From Corynebacterium rhinophilum (GTDB lineage: Bacteria; Actinomycetota; Actinomycetes; Mycobacteriales; Mycobacteriaceae): a stretch of 64,000 nt of DNA. The stretch covers positions 95,384 to 159,383 of the forward strand of contig NZ_JASPHQ010000003.1 of the NCBI RefSeq assembly GCF_030227225.1. The letters run 5' to 3'. Below, one piece after another: positions 28,553 to 37,721 of the stretch. How positions within the stretch are numbered: position 1 is the first letter of the stretch; every line of letters begins with the position of its first letter. The notes below the pieces were generated by a model. It did not search any database, was not told where the DNA came from, and worked only from the letters and a program-made list of their open reading frames with translations. A program made the position numbers and the translations under genes.

Positions 28553-30706
28553 ATGAATTCTTTATGGTTATGGATCGGCATAGCAATCGTTGTCATTGTG
28601 CTGATTGTCGTCTTTATTGCAATTGGCAAAAAGCGCGGTGAATCCAAGAAGGTTTCTTTTGAGAAACCCAAGGAAGAAGAACCTAAGCAGCTAACCCAGG
28701 AGCAAAAGTCCGGCAATTACCAGGCCAAGTCCGGCTTTAACTTTGCCCCTGCGGGCTCGAAAGAACCCGAAAAGGTAACCCAAGAAAAGCCGCAGCAGGC
28801 CCAGCCACAGCAGTCCCAACCGCAGCAGGCTAAGCAGGAACAGCAGCCGGAGTCCTCGGAGAAATCGGAGCAATCGGAGCCGAGCGCTACCGATATCGCC
28901 AATGCACAGCTCAACGGCGAAGAGCCACCGGCGGCGAAGCGGCCTGAACCGGCTAAGGACAAGGAAGCTGCCTCCGAAAAGGAGGCCAAGCAGGAAGAAA
29001 CGCAGCGCCAAGAACCTGCAGCTGACGAGCAGCCGAAGAAGTCCGCAGAGCCCGCGGAATCCAAGAAACCTGCAGAAGACGGCGACGTACCCAACCAGGA
29101 TAAGGACACAGGAAAAGCCGACGTCGCTGGCGATGAGGCTAAGTCCGAGTCCAAATCCGAGTCTGCTTCCACTTCGGAAGCGGAGTCCAAGCCTGCCGCG
29201 GATAAGCCTGCGGGGGATAAGACTGAAGGTAAGGGCACTGCCGGTACGGCCGCTGCCGCTGCGGCCGCAGCTGGGGGAGTCGGCTCCGCCGCTTCTGCAG
29301 CCTCTGGTGACCGCCAGGAATCCGCCGCAGATGATGCGGATAAGGAACCTGCAGATCAGGCAACTGACCAATCTGATAGGCCGGATTCCGCGCAGGCTTC
29401 CACACCTGCTTCCGGTGAGGCGGAAGCAGAGGATAAAGAAGCAAAGAGCAGCGAGCAATCCGCCCCAGCTGCTGCCGAGAAACCCGCAGCAGAAGGCACA
29501 GACGATCGGCACCGCGGCGAGCCGGACCATGAAGAAAAAGACCCAGAAGACGTTGTATCCGTCGAGGCCGCCGAGGTAGAAGACGAATCGCCGGTCTTCG
29601 ATGCGGTGGTAGATGATAAAGACGCTGACCACATCGAAGAACGCGTCGATAACCACGAGGAAGCCGAAGAAGCTGCGGCTGCCGCCGATGCACAAACAGA
29701 TGCTGCAGAAGCGGCCAAGGAACAAACCCCTGTGCCTGATGGCGAACCTGCTGCGGCGGGCCAGCCCACCGAAGACATCGCTCCGGCAGGAGGCCGTCTC
29801 GGCCGGCTGCGCGGTCGCCTCTCTCGTTCCCAGAACGCCATCGGCCAAGGCCTGATGGGAATCCTCTCCGCCGGCGATCTGGACGAAGACGCTTGGGAAG
29901 AAATCGAAGATACCCTCATCATGGCGGATCTGGGCACCAAGTCCACGATGAAGGTCACCGATTCCTTGCGCGACAAGATTGCTGAGCGTGGCGTGTCGAG
30001 CGAGGAAGAGGCGCGTGCGATGCTGCGTGAATGCCTCATCGAGGCCTGCCACCCAGAAATGGATCGATCCATTCGGGCGATGCCTAATGACGGAAAGCCT
30101 GCCATCGTGATGGTCGTGGGCGTCAACGGCACTGGTAAGACCACCACGACCGGTAAGCTTGCCCGCGTCCTCGTATCGATGGATCACAGCGTCTTGCTGG
30201 GTGCGGCAGATACCTTCCGTGCCGCAGCAGCCGATCAGCTAGAGACGTGGGGACGCCGCGTGGGTGCCGAAACCGTGCGCGGCAAGGAAGGTGCAGATCC
30301 TGCCTCCGTGGCTTTTGATGCCGTCGCTACTGGTGTGGAGCAGCAGGTCGATGTCGTCTTGGTCGATACGGCCGGCCGCCTGCACACCTCGACCGACCTG
30401 ATGGATCAGCTGGGCAAGGTCAAGCGCGTCGTAGAAAAGAAGACCGAGGTTGATGAGGTCCTCTTGGTTCTCGATGCCACGGTGGGTCAAAACGGCCTGG
30501 CACAGGCCCGCATTTTCCGCGAGGTCGTGGATATTTCCGGCGTGGTGCTCACCAAGCTGGATGGCACGGCTAAAGGTGGCATCGTCTTCCAAGTGCAAGA
30601 GGAATTGGGCGTTCCAGTCAAGCTTGTGGGCTTGGGCGAGGGCGCCGATGACCTTGCTCCATTCGAGGTCGAAGGATTCGTCGATGCCTTGCTAGGCGAG
30701 AAATAG
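28553..30706 (+). CDS. ftsY: Signal recognition particle receptor FtsY, long form
   Basis: A 717-residue SRP receptor GTPase. The NG domain (from about residue 420) has GVNGTGKTTTTGKLA, DTAGRLHTS and TKLDGTAKGG. The N-terminus has a membrane helix (residues ~4-25) and then nearly 400 residues of Glu/Ala/Lys/Pro/Ser-rich, repeat-poor acidic sequence. This is far longer than the A domain in E. coli (about 200) and than mycobacterial FtsY (about 420 total). The frame stays open without breaks, so the tail is genuine. It cooperates with Ffh (39906) in membrane protein targeting. A strong terminator follows; amtB, the usual next gene in C. glutamicum, is absent. Confidence 0.93.
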   Translation: MNSLWLWIGIAIVVIVLIVVFIAIGKKRGESKKVSFEKPKEEEPKQLTQEQKSGNYQAKSGFNFAPAGSKEPEKVTQEKPQQAQPQQSQPQQAKQEQQPESSEKSEQSEPSATDIANAQLNGEEPPAAKRPEPAKDKEAASEKEAKQEETQRQEPAADEQPKKSAEPAESKKPAEDGDVPNQDKDTGKADVAGDEAKSESKSESASTSEAESKPAADKPAGDKTEGKGTAGTAAAAAAAAGGVGSAASAASGDRQESAADDADKEPADQATDQSDRPDSAQASTPASGEAEAEDKEAKSSEQSAPAAAEKPAAEGTDDRHRGEPDHEEKDPEDVVSVEAAEVEDESPVFDAVVDDKDADHIEERVDNHEEAEEAAAAADAQTDAAEAAKEQTPVPDGEPAAAGQPTEDIAPAGGRLGRLRGRLSRSQNAIGQGLMGILSAGDLDEDAWEEIEDTLIMADLGTKSTMKVTDSLRDKIAERGVSSEEEARAMLRECLIEACHPEMDRSIRAMPNDGKPAIVMVVGVNGTGKTTTTGKLARVLVSMDHSVLLGAADTFRAAAADQLETWGRRVGAETVRGKEGADPASVAFDAVATGVEQQVDVVLVDTAGRLHTSTDLMDQLGKVKRVVEKKTEVDEVLLVLDATVGQNGLAQARIFREVVDISGVVLTKLDGTAKGGIVFQVQEELGVPVKLVGLGEGADDLAPFEVEGFVDALLGEK

Positions 30707-30733
30707 GGTCTTCTCCCTCAACCGTTTTAGATA

Positions 30734-30790
30734 ACTCCCCAGTACCCGGCTGCTCATAAAATGAAGTAGTCGCGGGTGCTGGGGAGTTTT
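30734..30790 (+). terminator. Strong terminator of ftsY
   Basis: ACTCCCCAGTACCCG pairs with CGGGTGCTGGGGAGT (one mismatch) across a 24-nt loop and is followed directly by TTTT. Confidence 0.85.
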
Positions 30791-30892
30791 CTCGCGCCTA
30801 TGTGCCTTGCAGGTATGTCCTGCGAGCATGGGGAGCCGTGGATTGCTGTGATCTGCATTGAGCTGGTGAGCAATGGTAATCTGGTAGGGCTG

Positions 30893-30922
30893 TATTTAGT
30901 GATTCGGTGCGAAATTCGCACC
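30893..30922 (+). promoter_or_regulatory. mrp operon promoter with palindromic operator
   Basis: A TATTTA -10-like box at 30893-30898 is followed at 30906-30922 by GGTGCGAA-A-TTCGCACC, a perfect 8+8 inverted repeat placed at the expected start of transcription. The symmetry and position fit a repressor operator; the regulator is unknown. Confidence 0.5.
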
Positions 30923-30956
30923 AATCCAAGACCAAGGTTCGTGAGGCAAGTATTTC

Positions 30957-33938
30957 GTGACGCTACTTTTTGCTGTCCTCCTCGCAGCATTGGCAGTGAT
31001 CTTGGCACCGGTGACCGTAAAGGTCATGGACCGACAGGCGGGCTATCCATTAGCCGTCCTCTTTCTCATCGCAGCGGTGCTCATTGCTAAGGATTTTTCT
31101 GCCATTGCAGCGGGGGAGGAACTCAGTTTCCAAGCCACCTGGGTACGCGATTTTATTGCACCGGGGGTTGATGTAAGTTTCGCTCTGCGCGGAGATGCAT
31201 TGAGCATCTTCTTCGCCATGTTGGCTCTTGTCATTGGCGCTGTCGTGTTGACCTACTCGGCAGCGTATCTCCCGAAAAATGAGGGAAATACGAGCTTTTA
31301 TACATTGATGACGGCATTCACGCTGTCCATCTTGTTGCTGGTTCTGGCCAATGACGTTGTAGTCCTATTCCTGGCTTGGGAGCTTGTCTCCTTGGCTTCC
31401 TTCATGCTCATTGCGCGTTCTGGCTCCGGGGGAGAGGCAGGTTCGCAGCGCACCTTAATCCTGACCTTTATCGGTGGCCTTACGCTATTGACGGCATTGG
31501 GCATCGCCGCAGTGACCACCGGTTCGACCACCATTTCTGAGATCCTCGCATCCTCGGTATGGGATGAACGCCCCGGCGTGACCGCGAGCGTTGCCGTGCT
31601 CATCGCGGCTTCTGCCTTTACCAAGTCCGCTCAATTCCCATTCCACTTCTGGCTGCCAGAAGCCATGGCCGCCGCTACGCCTGTCTCGGCGTTCCTGCAT
31701 GCCGCAGCCGTGGTCAAGGCGGGTATTTACCTGCTCATTCGCTTCTCCACGGTCTTCTACGATGTCGCGGTATGGAACTGGGTGCTCATCGTCGTCGGTA
31801 TGGGCACGGCGGTTATGTCCGCCGTATTCGCGGTGCAAAAGACGGACCTGAAGAAGCTGACCGCTTATTCCACCGTGTCTCACCTGGGTTGGATTGTCGC
31901 GACCATCGGTGTGGGCACCCCGTTTGCCATCGGTGCAGCACTGGTACACACCTTGGCACACGCGCTCTTCAAGTCCTCGCTGTTCATGCTCATCGGCGTC
32001 ATTGACCATGAAGCAGGCTCGCGCGATATCCGCCGCCTTGGCCTGCTGTGGAATAAGATGCCGTGGACGTTTGGCTCTGTGGTTATCGGCGCCGCATCCA
32101 TGGCTGCGGTACCTCCGCTGCTGGGCTTTGTGTCCAAGGAAGGCATGCTCACTGCCTTCGAGGACGCTCCCATCGGCGGCGCAGGTCAGGCAATCCTGCT
32201 CATCGTGGCAGGTATCGGTGCCTTCTTTACCTTCACCTACTCTGCAAAGATCGTCTTCGGCGCATTCTTCGATGGGCCACGGTCTATGGACGATGTCCAC
32301 GAAGCCCCAGTTTCCCTGTGGCTTCCTGCAGCGCTACCGGGCTTTATGTCCCTGCCGCTCGTCTTTGTCCTGGGTATTTTCGATGAGCCTTTGGAGCATG
32401 CCGTTGGCGCCGTGGGGATGGAAACGCATTCTCACCTTGCGTTATGGCATGGAATCAACGTGCCATTCATCATCTCGTTCCTCGTGTTGGTGGCCGGCAT
32501 CGCAGGCATCTTTGTCCGCAAGAAGATGTGGCCAGCTTTCGAAGGGCGCAACTTCATGCCGCGCAGCGGCAACGAGCTCCTGCAAAGCCTGCAAGATGGC
32601 TGCGCCAAGCTCGGCCAGGTATTGGGCAAGATGTCCGATTCCCACAACCCGTCCCGTCACATTCTGCCGATTGTCATCGTGGTTATTGTTCTTGCCGGTA
32701 CTACTTTGTTCGGCGAGGGAGTCGACGGCGTACCGCTGCAGCCGCGCGTCGATGGGCTCGACAACCCGTGGGACCTGCTGCCTTTGGGCATTATTGCGTT
32801 GTCCGTATTCGGGCTGGTTCGCACCAAGAACCGCCTTACCGGCGCCGTCATGATCGGCATTGCGGGTACAGGCGTTACCTTGCAGATGTTCCTCTTGGGT
32901 GCACCGGACGTGGCACTTACCCAGTTCATGGTGGAAGCACTGTCTGTGGTCGTCATGATGATGGTGCTGCGTTACCTGCCAGAGACCTTCCAGCCGGTTA
33001 CGGATAAATCTCGCAGGGTGGGCTCCATCGTCATCGCCGTATTGGCCGGTGTTGCGGCCTTCCTCGGAGTCTGGGGCCTGATGGGCCGGCACGAACGCTC
33101 GGACCTGGCGCTGTGGTACCTCGACAAGGCACCGGATATCACGGGTGGCGATAACGTCGTGGCCACCATCATCGTGGAATTCCGTGCACTCGATACCTTG
33201 GGCGAGCTGTCCGTGCTGGGCATGGCCGCCGTCGTTATCGCAGCCATTACCACCACGCTGCCGCGCTTCCCGTTCAGCTCGGGCACGCGCCCGGCGCCGT
33301 TCGGCCAGTCACAGCTGAACTCCGTGCCGCTGCGCAAGGGAATCAATATTGTCATTCCTTTGCTCATCATCATGTCCGTCATCGTGTTCTTCCGCGGACA
33401 CAATTCTTCCGGCGGTGGATTCCCAGCTGCGCTCATCATGGGTGCGGCCATCGGACTTACCTACCTGTCCCGCGGCTCCGATGAAATTGTCTTCGGCCGC
33501 ATGACCCCCGTGCACCTTACCGGTATTGGCATCATTACCGCGCTGTTGGCAGGCTTTATTGGCTACTGGCACGACGGCTTTGGCAATGGTGGTTTCCTTA
33601 CCGCCTTGCACGGTGAGGCCCTTGGCCAGCACTGGACGACGTCCCTCATCTTCGACCTCGGTATTTATCTGGCGGTGCTGGGTATGCTCACGATGGCCAT
33701 CAATGCCTTGGGTGGCTACCTCAGGCCTGGTACCGAGCGGGACTACCTGCCATGGGTCCATGATGATGACTCGGCCCTGCCGGCGACGCCGCGGATTGCC
33801 GTTGAGGATGCGGACGATCCGTACCCAGACCCAATCAACCCTTCGACGGATCCGCTGGCTTTGCTCAGCCCCAAAGAGGCAAAGACAAAGACAAAGCAAC
33901 GTCGCCGTTCTAACGCCAACCGAGGAGGGGAGAAGTAA
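30957..33938 (+). CDS. mrpA: Mrp antiporter subunit A fused to subunit B
   Basis: A 993-residue membrane protein, the largest part of a Na+(K+)/H+ antiporter related to complex I. The first ~500 residues are a NuoL-like proton channel (for example FPFHFWLPEAMAAATPVSAFLHAA). The middle carries the MrpA-specific region with APDVALTQFMVEALSVVVMM. The last ~170 residues match subunit B (FFRGHNSSGGGFPAALIMG and LTYLSRGSDE), so A and B are fused and no separate mrpB exists. The start is GTG 30957. The tail is polar and Lys-rich. The stop overlaps the mrpC ATG. Confidence 0.92.
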   Translation: MTLLFAVLLAALAVILAPVTVKVMDRQAGYPLAVLFLIAAVLIAKDFSAIAAGEELSFQATWVRDFIAPGVDVSFALRGDALSIFFAMLALVIGAVVLTYSAAYLPKNEGNTSFYTLMTAFTLSILLLVLANDVVVLFLAWELVSLASFMLIARSGSGGEAGSQRTLILTFIGGLTLLTALGIAAVTTGSTTISEILASSVWDERPGVTASVAVLIAASAFTKSAQFPFHFWLPEAMAAATPVSAFLHAAAVVKAGIYLLIRFSTVFYDVAVWNWVLIVVGMGTAVMSAVFAVQKTDLKKLTAYSTVSHLGWIVATIGVGTPFAIGAALVHTLAHALFKSSLFMLIGVIDHEAGSRDIRRLGLLWNKMPWTFGSVVIGAASMAAVPPLLGFVSKEGMLTAFEDAPIGGAGQAILLIVAGIGAFFTFTYSAKIVFGAFFDGPRSMDDVHEAPVSLWLPAALPGFMSLPLVFVLGIFDEPLEHAVGAVGMETHSHLALWHGINVPFIISFLVLVAGIAGIFVRKKMWPAFEGRNFMPRSGNELLQSLQDGCAKLGQVLGKMSDSHNPSRHILPIVIVVIVLAGTTLFGEGVDGVPLQPRVDGLDNPWDLLPLGIIALSVFGLVRTKNRLTGAVMIGIAGTGVTLQMFLLGAPDVALTQFMVEALSVVVMMMVLRYLPETFQPVTDKSRRVGSIVIAVLAGVAAFLGVWGLMGRHERSDLALWYLDKAPDITGGDNVVATIIVEFRALDTLGELSVLGMAAVVIAAITTTLPRFPFSSGTRPAPFGQSQLNSVPLRKGINIVIPLLIIMSVIVFFRGHNSSGGGFPAALIMGAAIGLTYLSRGSDEIVFGRMTPVHLTGIGIITALLAGFIGYWHDGFGNGGFLTALHGEALGQHWTTSLIFDLGIYLAVLGMLTMAINALGGYLRPGTERDYLPWVHDDDSALPATPRIAVEDADDPYPDPINPSTDPLALLSPKEAKTKTKQRRRSNANRGGEK

Positions 33939-34414
33939 TGATTCTCGCGTTAACAATCGCCATCCTCATCGGTGGCGCCGTCTACCTCATTCAGCAACGC
34001 GGCTTGGTCCGCATTGTATTGGGCATGATGGCATTCGGCCACGGTGCCAACCTGACCTTGTTGGCCACTGGCGTGTACTCCTACCGAGGTGAAGCCTTTC
34101 CCTCGGAAGTCCCCCATGACCAGATGGCCGATCCGCTACCGCAGGCATTCGTTCTAACGGCAGTTGTTATCTCCATGGCAACCTCGACCATCCTGTTGAC
34201 CATGGCTGCAATGGGCAAAAACGATGACACCGATGTGGTGGAACCCGTCGATGACAACACCATCGACCACGCATTTTCTACCTTGGGCCGCGATGCCCAG
34301 AATCGAGCAATCTTGGAAGAATCCGCAAATGAGCTCGATCGCATTGGCCGAGTAGACCACGACACCCCTGTGGCTGAGCGCGGGGTACAGAGGAAGAAGG
34401 AGGATGAAAAATAA
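33938..34414 (+). CDS. mrpC: Mrp antiporter subunit C
   Basis: A 158-residue NuoK-like subunit with three membrane helices (LTIAILIGGAVYLIQQRGLV, GMMAFGHGANLTLL, and the segment starting AFVLTAVVISMATS) and a long polar cytoplasmic tail of about 70 residues. It overlaps mrpA and mrpD by one nucleotide at each end, which points to strict co-translation of the complex. Confidence 0.92.
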   Translation: MILALTIAILIGGAVYLIQQRGLVRIVLGMMAFGHGANLTLLATGVYSYRGEAFPSEVPHDQMADPLPQAFVLTAVVISMATSTILLTMAAMGKNDDTDVVEPVDDNTIDHAFSTLGRDAQNRAILEESANELDRIGRVDHDTPVAERGVQRKKEDEK

Positions 34415-35955
34415 TGGCTGATGTTGTAGCCCAACTTCTTCCACTTTTCCCGGCAATTCCCCTCATTGCCGCGGCTCTTGCCTTGCTGGCGCCATGGCGC
34501 GCCGTCCGCGATGCGATCATGCTCATCATCCCTGGAGTCGGTGTCTTCGCCGGCCTGGGGCTGTTGATCTACACCATGAACAATGGGGTAGTGGCGCATA
34601 CCGTGGGCCTCTACGTAGGCAATGTGGGTATTCCGCTCGTTGCGGATGCCTTCTCCGCGCTGATGATCATCACCACGATGATCGTTGCCTTTGGCGCCAA
34701 CTGGTTCGCCATCGTGGGCGGGGAGACTAAATCCCGTTATTACCCTTCGCTCACGCTGATTCTTATCACCGGTGTGTGCGGTGCGCTCCTGACCGCTGAC
34801 CTCTTTAACTTCTTCGTGTTCATTGAGGTCATGCTGCTGCCGTCGTACGGCCTTATCACCATGTCTGGTACGTGGTCGCGCCTGGCAGCTGGTCGCGCGT
34901 TCGTCCTCGTTAACCTTTTCGCCTCCACGCTGCTGGTGGTTGGTGTCGGTTATATCTATTCCGTCACCGGTTCGGTTAACTTGGCCGCCCTGCAGGGGGC
35001 CGCCGCCGGCAACGGTCCGGTGACCGTCGCTGCGGGCATTATTCTCATTGCGATTACCGCCAAGGCTGGCGTATTCCCAGTGCAGTCCTGGCTGCCGCGT
35101 ACCTATCCTGGAACGTCGGCCGCGGTGATGGGACTATTTTCCGGCCTGCACACGAAGGTTGCTGTGTACATGCTTTACCGGCTGTACGTGCAGCTTTTCG
35201 ATCTTGAGCAGCGGTGGAACGTGATCATCATCGTCCTCATGCTGATCTCTATGATGATCGGTGCGTTTGGTGGCCTGACCGAAAAGACCATTCGCCGCGT
35301 GTTGGGTTACCAGATGCTCAACGGTATGCCATTCATCTTGGTGATGCTGGCCTTTACCTCGGAAGATCCGAGCCGCGCCCTGGCCGCCGGTATCATGTAC
35401 ACGATTCACCACATGGTGACCGTTGGCTCGTTGATCCTGGCCTCCGGTGCCATCGAAGAGACCTACGGCACGGGTGACTTGACCAAGCTATCTGGCCTCG
35501 CGCGCCGCGATACCATTATCGCCTGGATTTTTGCCGCTGGTGCTTTCTCCGTTGTGGGCTTCCCGCCATTCTCCGGCATGTGGGGCAAGCTCATGATCGT
35601 CTTCGAGGTCGCCCGCAATGGCGGGGCTTGGGCCTGGATTGCGATTGCCGCCATAATCATCGCCTCCTTCGCAGCATTCTTGGCGATGTTGCGCGTCTGG
35701 CGCGAAGCATTCTGGGGACACGATTTGCCCTCGGACAAGGTTCCCGATGAGCTCATCATTCGCAAGAAATTGATGGCGCCTTCTGCAGCGCTCATCTTGG
35801 TCTCGCTGGGCATGTTCATTTTCTCCGGCGTGGTCATTGATGCGGTGGAAACCGCAGCAGACCAATTGCTGGACACGACGGCTTATACTGACACCATCTT
35901 GGACGATGACTCAGCCGCACTACCTAATATCGATGACATTCAGGAGGGCCGATAA
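34414..35955 (+). CDS. mrpD: Mrp antiporter subunit D
   Basis: A 513-residue NuoM/NuoN-like proton-translocating subunit. Family motifs include LFNFFVFIEVMLLPSYGL with the key Glu, AKAGVFPVQSWLPRTYPG with the key Lys, and GGLTEKTIRRVLGYQMLNG. About fourteen helices. It starts at the last base of mrpC. Confidence 0.93.
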   Translation: MADVVAQLLPLFPAIPLIAAALALLAPWRAVRDAIMLIIPGVGVFAGLGLLIYTMNNGVVAHTVGLYVGNVGIPLVADAFSALMIITTMIVAFGANWFAIVGGETKSRYYPSLTLILITGVCGALLTADLFNFFVFIEVMLLPSYGLITMSGTWSRLAAGRAFVLVNLFASTLLVVGVGYIYSVTGSVNLAALQGAAAGNGPVTVAAGIILIAITAKAGVFPVQSWLPRTYPGTSAAVMGLFSGLHTKVAVYMLYRLYVQLFDLEQRWNVIIIVLMLISMMIGAFGGLTEKTIRRVLGYQMLNGMPFILVMLAFTSEDPSRALAAGIMYTIHHMVTVGSLILASGAIEETYGTGDLTKLSGLARRDTIIAWIFAAGAFSVVGFPPFSGMWGKLMIVFEVARNGGAWAWIAIAAIIIASFAAFLAMLRVWREAFWGHDLPSDKVPDELIIRKKLMAPSAALILVSLGMFIFSGVVIDAVETAADQLLDTTAYTDTILDDDSAALPNIDDIQEGR

Positions 35956-36489
35956 ATGCATGCCGTAGCCTATGCACTCTGGCTCATCAAAGAAATTTTC
36001 GTTGCTGGGTTCACCCTGGCGATGTCAGCATTTAAGCCCGATAACGAATACCACCCGGTCATCATCCGGTATCCACTGCGCGTTACCAGCGCCTGGGAGA
36101 TCTTCTGGTTCACCTCGTCCATCACCGCTACCCCTGGCACGCTGTCCTTGGGGCTCCGCGAACCGCCGCGGAAGGGCTTGCCCCGCATCGTGCTAGTACA
36201 AGCGGTCCAGGGTTCCGATCCTGCGGCGATTGTGGCTGACTTAGCCGATATGGAAGAGCACTTGGCCCCGCGCGTCAAGAGCATCGACTATGGCGTGCCT
36301 GGGCAAGGGGATACGACGGAACTCGATGAGGCTTTCTACGAATTCCCCTTGGATACGCTCGGCCGCTATATGCGCTCACCGGATCTCGCGCGGGCGGAGG
36401 ACACTCCGCTTTCGGAGAGCCAGGCGGACGTCGAAAAGCCCAAGCACCTCGCCCGGAAAATTCAACGCAGGAAGGAGACCGACCGATGA
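35956..36489 (+). CDS. mrpE: Mrp antiporter subunit E
   Basis: A 177-residue subunit with an N-terminal hydrophobic region, the family-typical motif TSSITATPGTLSLGL, and a soluble domain. The start abuts the mrpD stop. The C-terminal end is Lys/Arg-rich and overlaps mrpF by 4 nt. Confidence 0.9.
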   Translation: MHAVAYALWLIKEIFVAGFTLAMSAFKPDNEYHPVIIRYPLRVTSAWEIFWFTSSITATPGTLSLGLREPPRKGLPRIVLVQAVQGSDPAAIVADLADMEEHLAPRVKSIDYGVPGQGDTTELDEAFYEFPLDTLGRYMRSPDLARAEDTPLSESQADVEKPKHLARKIQRRKETDR

Positions 36490-36776
36490 TTGATTTTGCA
36501 ACATTGTCCCCATTCGGTTGGGTTGTACTGGTGTGCGTGTTCATCATGGGCGGGGCAGCCTGGTGCGGGGTGCTATTGGCGCTGCGCACCCGTGACGAGC
36601 TCACCCGCGCGGTGATGTCAGACATTGTCTTTTACGGCATGATCTGCATGTACCTCGGTTGGTCAATGATCAATAATGCCCCATTAGCCTATGACATTGC
36701 CCTGATTGGCGCCATCGCTGCCGGTATTTTGCCGACCTTGTCTATGGCCCGCATTATTTCGAAAGGGCGGCGATAA
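36486..36776 (+). CDS. mrpF: Mrp antiporter subunit F
   Basis: A 96-residue protein with three membrane helices, an Arg-rich cytoplasmic loop (LALRTRDELTRAV) and ARIISKGRR at the end, as expected for MrpF. It begins in an ATGA overlap with mrpE. Confidence 0.88.
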   Translation: MIDFATLSPFGWVVLVCVFIMGGAAWCGVLLALRTRDELTRAVMSDIVFYGMICMYLGWSMINNAPLAYDIALIGAIAAGILPTLSMARIISKGRR

Positions 36777-36779
36777 GCC

Positions 36780-37148
36780 ATGGCTGTATACGAGATTATT
36801 GCTTCGGTTCTGCTCATTGTGGCCACGATCCTCGTGGTGGCAACCGTGGTCTCCTTGTGGCGCGCACCGGATGCCTTGACCCGTGCCAACCTGATGGGTC
36901 CGACCGTGGGTTTGGCGGTGCCGCTTATTATCCTCGCCAAGCTAGTGGTGGATTTTGGGCAGGATGGCTTTTCACTAGGCCTCCTTATCAAGGGCCTCAT
37001 CGCGTGCTTTGGTGTCTGGATTATCGGCTCGGTGGGTTCGTTCTACCTGGGGCGTTCCATCTACGGTGTTGCGGTTACTGACGTTAAACACGCCAAACAC
37101 AATAATGAGAAAATTCAGACCGTCTACGCTGATGAAGACGAAATCTAG
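36780..37148 (+). CDS. mrpG: Mrp antiporter subunit G
   Basis: A 122-residue three-helix subunit with the conserved LWRAPDALTRANLMG and a short acidic tail. It ends the operon; a clear terminator follows. With A/B, C, D, E and F this gives a complete Mrp complex for sodium, alkali and salt tolerance. Confidence 0.88.
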   Translation: MAVYEIIASVLLIVATILVVATVVSLWRAPDALTRANLMGPTVGLAVPLIILAKLVVDFGQDGFSLGLLIKGLIACFGVWIIGSVGSFYLGRSIYGVAVTDVKHAKHNNEKIQTVYADEDEI

Positions 37149-37172
37149 GGTTATCTTTCCCTAGTGTGCAGC

Positions 37173-37220
37173 GCGGGTTCGTACTTTCTCCATGGAGGAT
37201 GTACGGCCCGCGTTTCTTTT
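37173..37220 (+). terminator. Terminator of the mrp operon
   Basis: CGCGGG pairs with CCCGCG, with inner GTAC/GTAC and CTCC/GGAG stems, followed by TTTCTTTT. Confidence 0.8.
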
Positions 37221-37306
37221 GGGCAGATGCGGTGCGTACAGCAGCGGATCCAGCCTTAATTTACCGGCTGCAACTGTAATTCGGGCACATTCGGAAGTCG
37301 TGCGGG

Positions 37307-37312
37307 GTTAGA
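37307..37312 (+). promoter_or_regulatory. Candidate -10 of glnK–glnD
   Basis: A TTAGACTAGAAC stretch here holds a TAGACT/TAGAAC-type -10 about 60 nt before glnK. No convincing AmtR box is seen in the 228-nt gap after the mrp terminator. Confidence 0.35.
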
Positions 37313-37376
37313 CTAGAACGCAGCATATCCGCGCCGCGCCTGGCCGCCGACTTATACTTTTCTTCAGGAGGATTAA

Positions 37377-37715
<339 letters not shown>

Positions 37716-37721
37716 GCAAAA

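Noticed and set aside
28691..30187. A 498-residue minus-strand open frame opposite ftsY
   Set aside because: It mirrors the low-complexity acidic coding strand, giving an implausible Arg/Leu/Ser/Cys-rich protein with no ribosome site. FtsY on the plus strand is certain.
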